Part shown: positions 54,157-63,595 of the stretch, piece after piece
Layout: each line of letters opens with the position of its first letter
Position numbering within the stretch: position 1 is the first letter of the stretch
Assembly (NCBI GenBank): GCA_049241565.1
Contig: JBMLQL010000064.1
Location: 1-64,000 of the forward strand
Source of the DNA: DZBG01 sp049241565
GTDB taxonomy: Bacteria; Bdellovibrionota; Bacteriovoracia; Bacteriovoracales; Bacteriovoracaceae
Length of the DNA: 64,000 nucleotides
Direction: 5' to 3'
Notes under the pieces: generated by a model
Database searches by the model: none
Told to the model about the DNA's origin: nothing
What the model saw: only the letters and a program-made list of their open reading frames with translations
Translations under genes and position numbers: made by a program

Positions 54157-54856
54157 ATACGGTCTCACAGAAGAGAATCTCTCCTCATTTGATGAGAGAA
54201 CTCTTCTTGTCAAAAAATGGAACTGGGACTACCAGCTCGCCCTAGACTTCCAACAAGAGTGTGTTCGCCTCCTTCAAGAAAGCGGAAATAAACGTGTTCT
54301 AATTACCTGCAATCATCCCAATATTTTTACCAATGGCCGTGGTCTTCAGAAGGCCAAAAAAGGTCAAACTCTAGAGCTTGTCGATTTTAATCCGACCATG
54401 AGTTCTCTTTTGCCTTTTCCTGTTCACCAAATTACTCGTGGTGGAGGTCTCACTTTCCATCATCCTGGCCAATATATTTTTTATCCTATCGTCAAACTGA
54501 ATCCTAAAACACTTTCTCTCTCTAAAATGATAGATGATATTTTTGATTCAGCTAGACTGACCCTTGCAACTTGGGGAATTGATAATCTCTCAAGTGAGAA
54601 TGAACTCTTGGGCCTTTGGCGTGGAAAAAATAAACTCGCTTCTATGGGCATTGCCATTGAAAGACTCACGACCTTTCATGGAATGGCCCTGAATATGTAT
54701 AAAAATGATGAAATGAAAAATGCCATGAGGACTCTGAATCCTTGTGGGCTCAATCCAGAAACTTATATTAGTGTGGAAGAGCTGACTCCTCTTGATAAAA
54801 ATGCTCTTGAAGATTTTCATACTGAATTTATTAAAAGGCTAAAGCATGCGTGGTAA
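54131..54856 (+). CDS. lipB: Octanoyl-ACP:protein octanoyltransferase
   Basis: 241 residues from the ATG at 54131, inside the end of lipA (26-bp overlap); a longer frame from 54062 would run deep into lipA. RGGGLTFHHPGQ (103-114), Lys168 in NKLASMGIAI and Cys205 in NPCGL are the catalytic features. It transfers octanoate from ACP to lipoyl domains, the step before LipA. Confidence 0.93.
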   Translation: MLNQLNLNKYGLTEENLSSFDERTLLVKKWNWDYQLALDFQQECVRLLQESGNKRVLITCNHPNIFTNGRGLQKAKKGQTLELVDFNPTMSSLLPFPVHQITRGGGLTFHHPGQYIFYPIVKLNPKTLSLSKMIDDIFDSARLTLATWGIDNLSSENELLGLWRGKNKLASMGIAIERLTTFHGMALNMYKNDEMKNAMRTLNPCGLNPETYISVEELTPLDKNALEDFHTEFIKRLKHAW

Positions 54857-55853
54857 TCAGTTTGGAAAATTCTTCTCTATCACAACCTTTGGAGAATCTC
54901 ATGGAGAGGCCCTCGGTGTTGTGATTGATGGAATGCCAGCTGGGGCCAGTGTAGATCTTGAGGTCTTGAAGGCCGAACTGAAAAGACGTGCTCCAGGACA
55001 ACATGCTGTTCATACAACTCGCAGAGAGGAAGATCTGCCTGAAATTCTTTCTGGAGTTTTTGAAGGGAAGACTATTGGAACTCCTATTACTGTTATTGTT
55101 CGTAATACAAATCAAAAATCCGCTGACTACGATAAATTAAAATCTGAACATCGCCCTGGACACGCTGATCAAACCACCATGGCCAAGTTTGGTATCCGTG
55201 ATCACCGTGGAGGCGGCCGCGCTTCCGGTCGTGAGACCGTCGCCAGAGTCATTGCCGGCTATTTTGCGGGACTCATTGTTCCTAAAATTTCTTTTTATGC
55301 TTATATCTCACAAGTGGCCCATCATAAGCTTAAGCAGCATCCGGCCACACACCAAGTTTCTCGTGGTGAGATTAATATCCCTGACAAAACACTTGAAACT
55401 GAAGTGATTTCATTTCTTAAAGAGTGCAAAGTAAAAGGTGAATCTGCTGGTGGTCTTGTCACTCTTTCAATTCTAGGAGTGCCTAAGGGACTGGGAGAGC
55501 CTGTCTTTGATAAACTGAAGGCCGATCTTTCCAAAGCAATGATGTCGATTCCTGCTTGCGTAGGTGTCTCTATCGGTCGAGGCTTTGAATTTGCCTCTCT
55601 TCTTGGCCAGGAAATCTCAAGTGACTCCAAAAATTTTGGAGGAATGGAAGGTGGTATTTCAAACGGTGAAGAGATTCTTCTTACTCTTGCCTTTAAGGCC
55701 CCATCAACTATTGGCGAGAAGGCCAAAGAAGGTCGCCATGACCCCTGCATTCTTCCAAGAGTTGTTCCGGTGGTAGAGGCCATGGCCAAAATTGTTATTG
55801 CAGACCACGTTCTTCGCCAAGAGACTTCGTCGCTCGCAAAAATTCATCGGTAA
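54846..55853 (+). CDS. aroC: Chorismate synthase
   Basis: 335 residues. GNQFGKFFSITTFGESHGEA and HRPGHADQTT, DHRGGGRASGRETVARV, and RHDPCILPR are the diagnostic FMN- and EPSP-binding motifs. Final step of the shikimate pathway. Overlaps lipB by 11 bp, and its last 59 bases overlap the end of the LtaS-like gene on the other strand. Confidence 0.96.
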   Translation: MRGNQFGKFFSITTFGESHGEALGVVIDGMPAGASVDLEVLKAELKRRAPGQHAVHTTRREEDLPEILSGVFEGKTIGTPITVIVRNTNQKSADYDKLKSEHRPGHADQTTMAKFGIRDHRGGGRASGRETVARVIAGYFAGLIVPKISFYAYISQVAHHKLKQHPATHQVSRGEINIPDKTLETEVISFLKECKVKGESAGGLVTLSILGVPKGLGEPVFDKLKADLSKAMMSIPACVGVSIGRGFEFASLLGQEISSDSKNFGGMEGGISNGEEILLTLAFKAPSTIGEKAKEGRHDPCILPRVVPVVEAMAKIVIADHVLRQETSSLAKIHR

Positions 55854-57843
55854 TAGCAATCATTCCAGAGCGGTAATTCCAAAGAATAGACAGATCTTCT
55901 GTGCAGGCCTTTAGTTCTGTATAGTTTAAATCCATCCAGCAATAAGGGCGTCCTTCAATCATCACGCCACGCTTTGATCCTGCAATTCCTGCTGAATTGA
56001 TCGCCACACCATCTTCATTGATCAAATCTTCGCCTAACTTAATATAACTAATCTCTGAGAGTGTAAGTTCATAAAGTGTGGGTAAGATATCTTCATGTGA
56101 ACCAAAGTTTTGTGCATCGTAAGTCTTGGGACGAATATGTTCAGGAGCGTAGATATAAAACGGGACGGCGTTTTTGTTAAAATATTTTTTCTCAGGAATG
56201 GATTTTGCCAGCCAGAAACTATGATCACCCGTGAGTGAAACCACTGTATTATCTTTGAGTTGTGAAGATTTAATTCGACTCATAAAATCAGCAAAAGTCT
56301 GATTACTGTACTGAAGCGCCAAAAACCTTTGAGAGGCAATCTCTTTATCCACAGTGAGTTCACTCATTCTTTGAGGTGTTAGTTCAAGCGGATGAGGTTT
56401 ATAAGTGCGTGGGAATTCAAAGGGTGGATGATTAGTTGTGGTGAGAACAACAAAAAACTGGGGTCTTGTTGCATTCTTTAATTTCTTCTCAATAAAGGTA
56501 TAGAGATACTCATCAAAGATCCCCCACTCATTGCCAAGATCACGAGGAGCAATTTGAGAAAGCTCAGGCATCTGTTTTTTTATTTCATCGGCCCCATGAA
56601 GACCATAAAAGTTTTGGGCCTTCAGGTATTTCCCTAAATCTCTCCACCCAAGTTTTCCCCCATAGACGAAATGAGTATCATAGCCTGCTCGCTCAAATGT
56701 AATACTGGCCGAGGACTGAAGAGTCGTCCGCATATACTCACCTTCAGAGAGGAATCGTGCTCCAGGGCGGATCACTTGTCCTGTGGCCACAGAAAGAATA
56801 CTTCCAATCGTTCCATTCTCTCCTGAGAGAAAACGAGTAAAAAGAATATCTTCTTTAAAATGCTGATCGAGACTTCCTAGAAAATTAAAATTCTCTGCTT
56901 GTTGATCAAACCAATAACTTCCAAAACTCTCCATCACCACAAGAACCACATGGGGAGGAGTAAAGACTTTCTTTGATGTTTGCTGTTTTAAATTAGGGAG
57001 GAATTCGTTTTCATTAATAATTTTTCTTTCACTTGCGATTAAAGCATTCTGCCAAGTCCCCATGCCCATTTCTTTGATATACGAGACTTCGGCTTTGGAG
57101 AAATGTTTTCTGATCTTGATCGCGCGATTAAAAGTAATGAGTCCGTTAAGGCTGAGCTTATTTATAAAATCATTAGAGGAAATATAAGCATCCTCTACAG
57201 AGAGAGGAAGCCGAGAGAAATTTCCTCGTGCTCCAAAGGCCAGGACAAAGAGTCCCAAAGAAAAGAAGGCTAACTTATGACGATGCATAGAGCTTTTCAA
57301 TTTAAAGCTCGCTTTTCTAAAAAACTGTCCTAGAAGCTTATAAAAAGCAAAATGCCCGATGAAAATAACTGAAAGCCAAAAAGGAAGATTATAATTTTTG
57401 GCAATTGAAGTAAGGAGGGCCTTCGTATCGTCTTCTAAAAAACCAAAAAAGAGAATATTCAGGTGGTCCTGAAAATAAGAATAAAACCCATAATCAAAAA
57501 CATAGGCCCAAACGAGGAATGAATAAAAACCAAAAAAATAAAGATGAAAAAATTTGGACGTAAAACGTACAATGAGCTCACTTTTAAAGAACTGAATAAA
57601 GTGCAAAATAAGAAAAGGCAAAGCAAACATATAACTGACAGGTATCCAGTCATAGCGAAGGCCAAGAAAGAGGGCCTTCATTAGTTCTATGGGATGATTG
57701 ATAAGCTCAGACCAGACACCAAAAAAAGTGATAAATCCAAAACGAGTGAGAGTTAACACAAAAAGTGTGGAGATATAAAAATAAAAAAGCGTTTTTAACC
57801 AAGGACGATAAACATGCCCGGGCGTAATAATAAGACGATTCAT
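55795..57843 (-). CDS. LtaS-like phosphoglycerol transferase (sulfatase family membrane enzyme)
   Basis: 682 residues. Five N-terminal membrane helices (about 18-40, 65-88, 98-118, 150-170, 188-205), then an extracytoplasmic alkaline-phosphatase-fold domain: metal Glu305 in MESFGSYWF, nucleophile Thr345 in GENGTIGSI, and SLTGDHSFW. This is the lipoteichoic-acid synthase / OpgB / EptA superfamily. In a Gram-negative cell it would modify a lipid or glycan with a phospho-group from phospholipid. Substrate unknown. Confidence 0.85.
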   Translation of the reverse strand: MNRLIITPGHVYRPWLKTLFYFYISTLFVLTLTRFGFITFFGVWSELINHPIELMKALFLGLRYDWIPVSYMFALPFLILHFIQFFKSELIVRFTSKFFHLYFFGFYSFLVWAYVFDYGFYSYFQDHLNILFFGFLEDDTKALLTSIAKNYNLPFWLSVIFIGHFAFYKLLGQFFRKASFKLKSSMHRHKLAFFSLGLFVLAFGARGNFSRLPLSVEDAYISSNDFINKLSLNGLITFNRAIKIRKHFSKAEVSYIKEMGMGTWQNALIASERKIINENEFLPNLKQQTSKKVFTPPHVVLVVMESFGSYWFDQQAENFNFLGSLDQHFKEDILFTRFLSGENGTIGSILSVATGQVIRPGARFLSEGEYMRTTLQSSASITFERAGYDTHFVYGGKLGWRDLGKYLKAQNFYGLHGADEIKKQMPELSQIAPRDLGNEWGIFDEYLYTFIEKKLKNATRPQFFVVLTTTNHPPFEFPRTYKPHPLELTPQRMSELTVDKEIASQRFLALQYSNQTFADFMSRIKSSQLKDNTVVSLTGDHSFWLAKSIPEKKYFNKNAVPFYIYAPEHIRPKTYDAQNFGSHEDILPTLYELTLSEISYIKLGEDLINEDGVAINSAGIAGSKRGVMIEGRPYCWMDLNYTELKACTEDLSILWNYRSGMIAITDEFLRATKSLGEERGLQ

Positions 57844-57855
57844 AGAATCATCCTA

Positions 57856-58953
57856 TCATTCCTCTTGCCCTTCCCCAAACATTAAGTTGCGTTCAAAATC
57901 TTCAGGTTTTGAAGCATTACCTTTGGCCTCTTCAAGAGAGATGGTTCCGGCCTTATAAAGTTTAGTAATGTGCTGGTCAAAGCTTTGTGACCCCGAGCCA
58001 TTCTTCCCTTTTTCAATATAAAGATAGATCTCTTTAGTTTTCGTCGGATCAAGAATACTTTCACGGACCCCAGGATTATTAATCATAATCTCTTGAGTCG
58101 CCACACGCCCCTTCCCATCCACTGTTTTTAGCAGACGTTGAGAAATGGTGGCATGAAGATTATCTGCAATACGGTTACGAACCGCATGTTGCTCATCTGG
58201 TGGAAACATTGAAATAAGTCGACCAATAGTACTTAGTGCATCAGTGGTATGAACAGTTCCAAAAACTAAATGCCCTGTTTCCGCCGCTTTAATCGCGATC
58301 CCGATTGTTTCGGCATCTCGCATCTCTCCAATAAGAATAATATCTGGATCCTGTCTGAGAGCGGCACGAAGGGCCAAACCAAAATCATCTGTATCCTGGC
58401 CAATCTCTCGCTGAGTGATACGGGCCTTAATCGGTTGATGCACAAACTCCACAGGATCTTCCAAAGTCAAAATATGAACAGCCGATGTCTTATTAATATA
58501 GTTAATCATAGCGGCGAGAGTAGAACTCTTTCCAGAACCCGTGGCCCCTGTAACGAGAACAAGACCCGCGTTGGCAGAAGCAATTTTATTAATGACTGGA
58601 GGAAGTTTTAAGTCTTCAGTTGTTGGAACTTTATCTGAAATCAAGCGAAGGATAAGTCCCATTTTTCCTTGATAGCGGAAAAAATTATAACGAACACGAC
58701 AAAGCCCTGGGATTGAAAAAGAACCATCACTTTCACGAATATTATCCAGATTTTTAAGAGTCTCTGCATTTTTCATCATGAGAGAGCAAATGAGCTTAAT
58801 ATCAGCTGATGTCGTTGGCTCAGTATTTACTTGAACCAGGTCACCACGAAGTCTAAAACAAGGCTTCTCATCTGTTCTGATATGAATATCACTCACATTC
58901 GAAGCAGAAGCCGATTTTACAAGTTTTAGAAAGCCTTCTTTGGTCAGGGCCAT
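57856..58953 (-). CDS. pilT: PilT-like type IV pilus retraction ATPase
   Basis: 365 residues. Walker A GATGSGKSST, Asp box LTLEDPVEF, Walker B ILIGEMRDAET, His box AGHLVFGTVHT. N-terminal PAS-like domain as in PilT/PilU. The C-terminus has FDQHITKLYKAG of the PilT type, but with a shortened loop and an acidic tail. It powers pilus retraction, relevant to prey attachment in predators. Follows the LtaS-like gene's start by 12 bp. Confidence 0.92.
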   Translation of the reverse strand: MALTKEGFLKLVKSASASNVSDIHIRTDEKPCFRLRGDLVQVNTEPTTSADIKLICSLMMKNAETLKNLDNIRESDGSFSIPGLCRVRYNFFRYQGKMGLILRLISDKVPTTEDLKLPPVINKIASANAGLVLVTGATGSGKSSTLAAMINYINKTSAVHILTLEDPVEFVHQPIKARITQREIGQDTDDFGLALRAALRQDPDIILIGEMRDAETIGIAIKAAETGHLVFGTVHTTDALSTIGRLISMFPPDEQHAVRNRIADNLHATISQRLLKTVDGKGRVATQEIMINNPGVRESILDPTKTKEIYLYIEKGKNGSGSQSFDQHITKLYKAGTISLEEAKGNASKPEDFERNLMFGEGQEE

Positions 58954-59084
58954 ACATTCTCACAATATTTTGAAGAGTTAACTAAAGTCTTTATCGTAAT
59001 TTCTGGCAGATAGTTTAATCAAACTTAGTAGCCGACTATTGAAGTCCGCTTTAGAAGTTTCTTTTATTTTCGATAAGTTAATCT

Positions 59085-60242
59085 ATGAGAAAAGTACTCC
59101 TCCCGGCGAGCTGGGAGACCGAAAGATTATTCTTCGATGGCGATGATTATTTTGAATCAATGATGACTGACATGGATAATGCGACTCAAAGTGTAACTAT
59201 GGAGATGTATATCTTTGAGCAAGATCCTATCGGGGAGCTTTTTGTAAACAAGTTTATTGCACTTAAAAGGCGTGGAATAAAGGTTCAACTTATTGTTGAT
59301 GGCGTTGGAAGCTATCATTTTTTTGATCGCTATTATGGTCAGCTTCTCGAACATGGAATCGAAGTCAAAATGTATAACCCTCTTCCCTTTTATCACCCTC
59401 AGTTTGGTAATCTTAGTCTTTTCCAAAAAATCAAACTCCTTGGAGTAAGACTCTGGCACATCAACAAACGAAATCACCGCAAGATTACTATTATTGATGA
59501 AAAAATTCTCTATACAGGAAGTTATAATATTACGGCTGATCATTCTTCTAAATATAATAAAGTGGCTTGGCTAGATGCAGGAGTCAGACTCACTGGAGAT
59601 GCTGTTAAATTTGCCGTCCTCCATTTTAAAAAAGTTTGGAAAATAAAAGATTATCTTCGCTATAAAAGGGCACTCAAAAAACAATATAAGCTCAACTGGA
59701 AACGCATGCCATTAAGACTCAATAGTAGTGTCCGCATGCGAATTTTTCTCTCAAGGGATCTTAAACAAAAAATTAAGACTGCCTCTTCAAGAATTTGGAT
59801 CACCACTCCTTATTTTATTCCGACACGAAGCTTTATTAAAGAACTCGCTCGCGCAGCAAGACGCGGAGTAGATGTGAGGCTTTTAATTTCGGCAAAAACA
59901 GATGTGAAACTTTTTAATTTTTTACAGTATTTCTATTATCCATATCTCCTTAAGAATGGCGTTAAAGTCTTCCGTTATACCCCACGGGTCCTTCATGCGA
60001 AAAATTATATTCTGGACGACTGGATGATCCTAGGGACGACGAATCTCAATCACCGTTCTCTGATTCATGATCTGGAAGTTGATACCATTATTGGAGAGCA
60101 TGATAACAAACTCAAGCTGGCCGAGCATTTCGAAGAGGAATGTGCTCATCAACCTGCTTTAACAAAAGAAGAACTCAAAAAAGAGAGTCTTCTCACTCGT
60201 TTTGTAACCTCAATAATTTTTATCTTTAGATATTGGATGTGA
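59085..60242 (+). CDS. clsB: Phospholipase D family cardiolipin synthase (ClsB-like)
   Basis: 385 residues. Two HKD motifs: His131-Lys133-Asp138 (HRKITIID) and His304-Lys306-Asp311 (HAKNYILD). No N-terminal membrane helices, as in ClsB/YbhO. It makes cardiolipin or related phospholipids at the inner membrane. The next gene is a YbhP homologue one base downstream, the same order-pairing as the E. coli ybhP-clsB operon. Confidence 0.9.
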   Translation: MRKVLLPASWETERLFFDGDDYFESMMTDMDNATQSVTMEMYIFEQDPIGELFVNKFIALKRRGIKVQLIVDGVGSYHFFDRYYGQLLEHGIEVKMYNPLPFYHPQFGNLSLFQKIKLLGVRLWHINKRNHRKITIIDEKILYTGSYNITADHSSKYNKVAWLDAGVRLTGDAVKFAVLHFKKVWKIKDYLRYKRALKKQYKLNWKRMPLRLNSSVRMRIFLSRDLKQKIKTASSRIWITTPYFIPTRSFIKELARAARRGVDVRLLISAKTDVKLFNFLQYFYYPYLLKNGVKVFRYTPRVLHAKNYILDDWMILGTTNLNHRSLIHDLEVDTIIGEHDNKLKLAEHFEEECAHQPALTKEELKKESLLTRFVTSIIFIFRYWM

Positions 60243-60243
60243 C

Positions 60244-60993
60244 ATGAGACTACGAATTTTAAGTTATAATATTCATAAAGGTTTTGATATTGGAAACAGA
60301 CTTTTTGTTCTTAAAGAAATCAAAACGGCGCTTCGTGAAATGGACGCAGATGTTCTCTTTTTGCAAGAGGTTCAAGGAGATCACTCTCACCATCGATGGC
60401 GGATTGATAATTGGAAAACGGCTGCGCAGTTTGAATATATCGCTGATACTGTTTGGGATCATTATGCCTATGGAAAAAACGCTATTTATCCTCAAGGCCA
60501 TCATGGTAATGCCATTTTAAGTAAATACCCAATTATGAAATGGAATAATCATGATCTGACTCTCCATAAGCTAGAACAAAGGGGTCTTCTTCATGCTGAG
60601 ATCTTAATCCCCGACTCAGGAAAAAAAGTTCATCTCCTTAATACTCATATTAATCTCCTTGAGGCGCAACGGGTGAAGCAGATGCGCATGGTTCAAGACT
60701 ATACAAGTAACCATATTGATGAATTGGATTCTATGCTCTTTGTGGGAGATTTTAATGATTGGACAAAGAATATAGCAAAAATGGCCATGAAGGATTTCGG
60801 ACTTAAAGAAATTTTCCATGAACTCTATGGCAAATTCCCTGCCACTTTTCCCTCAAGACTCCCTATTCTCTCTTTAGACCGAGTCTTTTATAGAAATCTA
60901 AAACCTATTGTTTCGATGACTCTTAAAGATGGAATCTGGAGAAAACTCTCTGATCATTTACCAGTGTATGCTGAGTTTGAGATTGAGGAATAG
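60244..60993 (+). CDS. ybhP: Endonuclease/exonuclease/phosphatase family protein (YbhP-like)
   Basis: 249 residues. LRILSYNIHKGFD, FLQEVQGD, HLLNTHINL, VGDFNDW and SDHLPVYAEFE are the EEP-fold motifs with all metal-binding Glu, Asp, Asn and His residues. In the YbhP branch, linked to cardiolipin metabolism. Starts 1 bp after clsB. Confidence 0.9.
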   Translation: MRLRILSYNIHKGFDIGNRLFVLKEIKTALREMDADVLFLQEVQGDHSHHRWRIDNWKTAAQFEYIADTVWDHYAYGKNAIYPQGHHGNAILSKYPIMKWNNHDLTLHKLEQRGLLHAEILIPDSGKKVHLLNTHINLLEAQRVKQMRMVQDYTSNHIDELDSMLFVGDFNDWTKNIAKMAMKDFGLKEIFHELYGKFPATFPSRLPILSLDRVFYRNLKPIVSMTLKDGIWRKLSDHLPVYAEFEIEE

Positions 60994-60996
60994 AAA

Positions 60997-61662
60997 TTAT
61001 TTTTGAATAATAATTTTTTTGCCCTGATAAAAGCCAAAGGTTTTTCCAACGAAGATAAGCTTGTCTTCATTCACGACAATACCCGAACCATCAGGTGAGG
61101 CGTAAATGATCTTATCTGTATTTCTTGAGATAATTTTAAAAGCATTATCGTAGCGTGTGCTTTGTCTAAAATGGGGAAAGAAGTAAAAATCAACTAAGTT
61201 CATGGCCTTCAAATTCTGAAGATGAACTGAGTTTTCATCTCGATCAAATTCAGGCTCAGCTGCCATCGTTATATCACTTGTCATCATGATCGCCCCAGCA
61301 CTCAGGCCAGTCAAGATTCCACCTCTTTCAACAAAGGCTTTCAGGTGAGGAAGCATTTTCGATTGACGAAGGTATTTCAAGAAATAAAAGGTATTTCCTC
61401 CGGCCAGATGGATAATATCTGATTTCATGACCTCTTTGAACATGGTCTGATCAAAGGGAACATCGACAGGAAAATGAATAAACCGAGTGACTTTATACTT
61501 GCTGTAATGGCGTACAAATTCTCTGAACTCTACTTCTGAGAGATAAGATGAAGAAGGAATGAATGTCATCACGGGGTTCTTTTTTTGAACCATCTCAAAG
61601 AGAATCTGATCTAAAGACAAATTGTCTTTATCGTCTCCTCCACTATAGAGGACAAGCTTCAT
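60997..61662 (-). CDS. S51-family peptidase (dipeptidase E-like)
   Basis: 221 residues. AGGNTF (87-92) and GLSAGA with nucleophile Ser121; a His in FFPHFRQ is a plausible triad partner. This is the aspartyl dipeptidase / cyanophycinase-like class I glutaminase fold. No signal peptide, so cytoplasmic. It overlaps the SelO-like gene by 4 bp (ATGA), so the two are translated together. Substrate unknown. Confidence 0.85.
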   Translation of the reverse strand: MKLVLYSGGDDKDNLSLDQILFEMVQKKNPVMTFIPSSSYLSEVEFREFVRHYSKYKVTRFIHFPVDVPFDQTMFKEVMKSDIIHLAGGNTFYFLKYLRQSKMLPHLKAFVERGGILTGLSAGAIMMTSDITMAAEPEFDRDENSVHLQNLKAMNLVDFYFFPHFRQSTRYDNAFKIISRNTDKIIYASPDGSGIVVNEDKLIFVGKTFGFYQGKKIIIQK

Positions 61663-63491
61663 ATCCCCTCGCGATTCTCGCGTACAATGGAATGAAAGCC
61701 TCTCAGTAGATTTTGGTGACGAACAGGAAGTGCTGCCGGCACTATTTCGTGATCAGGGTCAAGATTCTGATAATTTCTAAATTCGTTCATCAGTTGGTAA
61801 ACTTCCTCCGCACTTAGCTTCGGTCTGCTTTTTCCAACTTTTTCAACGACAAAAGAAATTGAATTTCCTGTGACACGGTCATATTTATTAATAACTGATG
61901 AGCGCATTGTAGTTTCGAGAAGAACTTTTGAGCTTGTAACATGAAACTCTTTAGCAATAGCTTCAATAATGGCCCAATAAGTTTTTTGAAATTGATTGAT
62001 AAACTTCAATCGCTTAGAAGAAATCACAAGATCCCTCTTTCTCGCGTAAGAAGACTTCATGATTTCTACAAACTCTTGAGGCGACACTTTATCTTGACGG
62101 GCTAGATACATTTGTGGAAGTTCACGAAGAAGATCTCTCATACAGAAGATGGCATCTCTGGTAATTCCATCGGCCACTTTATACATACCACGCTTAGATT
62201 TTTCACGTTCAAAGAATGAAAATGTCTTTCTAAATGTCTCAACCAGAGGAAGATGATTTTCAAGAAGAAACTTTTGATATTTATCTTTTAGTCCCATTTT
62301 CTCTAAGATATTGGCATTTTTCTTTTCATGAAAATATTTATCAAAGTTTTTCACAATTTGGTGATTCTTAAATTGAACGAGCGGTCTCTTTTTTCCAGTC
62401 ACAAGATAATCAGCAATCTGAGCAAAGCACTGAACAATATAGCGAGCCTTAAGACGCTGCTCTAGAATAGTTGTTGAGAATCTTTCCACATCATCATAAC
62501 GATACTCGGCATGGAAAAGACCAAATTGACGGATAGAACCATAATCAATGATTCCACCATCCATCAAAATATTATCGCCGTCCCAATCAAGCCAGCAGAA
62601 GATATAGTCATCTTCAAAACGGGCCGCAATATTGGCAAAATCTCTGGCCACTTGATCGGCCAGGGCGAAATATTTTTTTGAAGCACTCTGGCCACTGATA
62701 TCAGGAAGTTTCTTATTATCGATCTGACGTGAGATATGATAATCAGTCACTTGTTTTAAGGCCTTAAGGTTTCCTTGCTTCAAATGACAAAAAAAGTGAC
62801 TTGGTCTCATGAGATTTGGGTAAGCGCGAACATTGATCGCTAATCCTTTCTCATATTCAACAATGGCCAAAACTCTTTCAGTAGGAAGTCCATTACGATG
62901 AAAAACTTCACTGAAAAAAAGTGTCTCAAGGCCTTCAGCCACTTCTGAGAGACCACATCCGTAAGAAATAGAAGGGTCACCTGTTTGATAGAATTTTTTA
63001 TTATTATTACAGGCCGGACTTAATTTCGTCGCTCCTGTTCCACAACTTGAAATATCCCAACTCACTCCATTAGAGCGAATCGTTCCGTTCCAGGCCGTCC
63101 TTCCATCTCCCGATGTTCTTCCTGTTTTATCAGGATGTTGGAGCTGGAGGTAGCGAGTGGCCATATAAGTATGAGGATAAATTTCATCCTCAGGGAACTG
63201 GATATTATTAATGAGATCATACTCATTGATAATTACAATACTAAACGTCTCAAGAATTTCTCTTTCAAGATCAGGATTGAGTTGATGTGCGTGAGTTTTT
63301 GGGATGAGACCCATTTCCTTGGCGAGCTCAAAGTTAAAGAAAGCGACTTTACCACCTTTCTTATAACGGGCCTTGTACTCCACTCTTCCTTCTGGAACTT
63401 GAGTCTTAAAAGGATGCTCTCCGTTCACACGAGCAAACTGTGGGTACTGACGTTTTTGAACTTCGTCCTGAGGTTTTTTTATTTGCCCCAT
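61659..63491 (-). CDS. Divergent SelO/YdiU-family protein (AMPylating pseudokinase-like)
   Basis: 610 residues. Ordered matches to SelO: GDGR (128-131), SSCGTGAT (148-154), SEVAEGLET, GLPTERVL (201-208), PSHF (230-233), and DWDGDNILMDGGIIDYGSI (302-320), where Asn307 and Asp316 sit as the metal-binding residues. SelO transfers AMP from ATP onto Ser/Thr/Tyr of redox proteins. Overall sequence is far from E. coli SelO, and the C-terminal third is unlike it. It is translationally coupled to the S51 peptidase. AMPylation activity is inferred. Confidence 0.72.
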   Translation of the reverse strand: MGQIKKPQDEVQKRQYPQFARVNGEHPFKTQVPEGRVEYKARYKKGGKVAFFNFELAKEMGLIPKTHAHQLNPDLEREILETFSIVIINEYDLINNIQFPEDEIYPHTYMATRYLQLQHPDKTGRTSGDGRTAWNGTIRSNGVSWDISSCGTGATKLSPACNNNKKFYQTGDPSISYGCGLSEVAEGLETLFFSEVFHRNGLPTERVLAIVEYEKGLAINVRAYPNLMRPSHFFCHLKQGNLKALKQVTDYHISRQIDNKKLPDISGQSASKKYFALADQVARDFANIAARFEDDYIFCWLDWDGDNILMDGGIIDYGSIRQFGLFHAEYRYDDVERFSTTILEQRLKARYIVQCFAQIADYLVTGKKRPLVQFKNHQIVKNFDKYFHEKKNANILEKMGLKDKYQKFLLENHLPLVETFRKTFSFFEREKSKRGMYKVADGITRDAIFCMRDLLRELPQMYLARQDKVSPQEFVEIMKSSYARKRDLVISSKRLKFINQFQKTYWAIIEAIAKEFHVTSSKVLLETTMRSSVINKYDRVTGNSISFVVEKVGKSRPKLSAEEVYQLMNEFRNYQNLDPDHEIVPAALPVRHQNLLRGFHSIVRENREGI

Positions 63492-63595
63492 TTCAACTAG
63501 ACTCCTTGATTAAATATATCAACATCATCTAAATAAAATTATAGGACAGATATGATCTCTGACCAAAAAAACTATGCTAGGAAAAATTGACCGCT

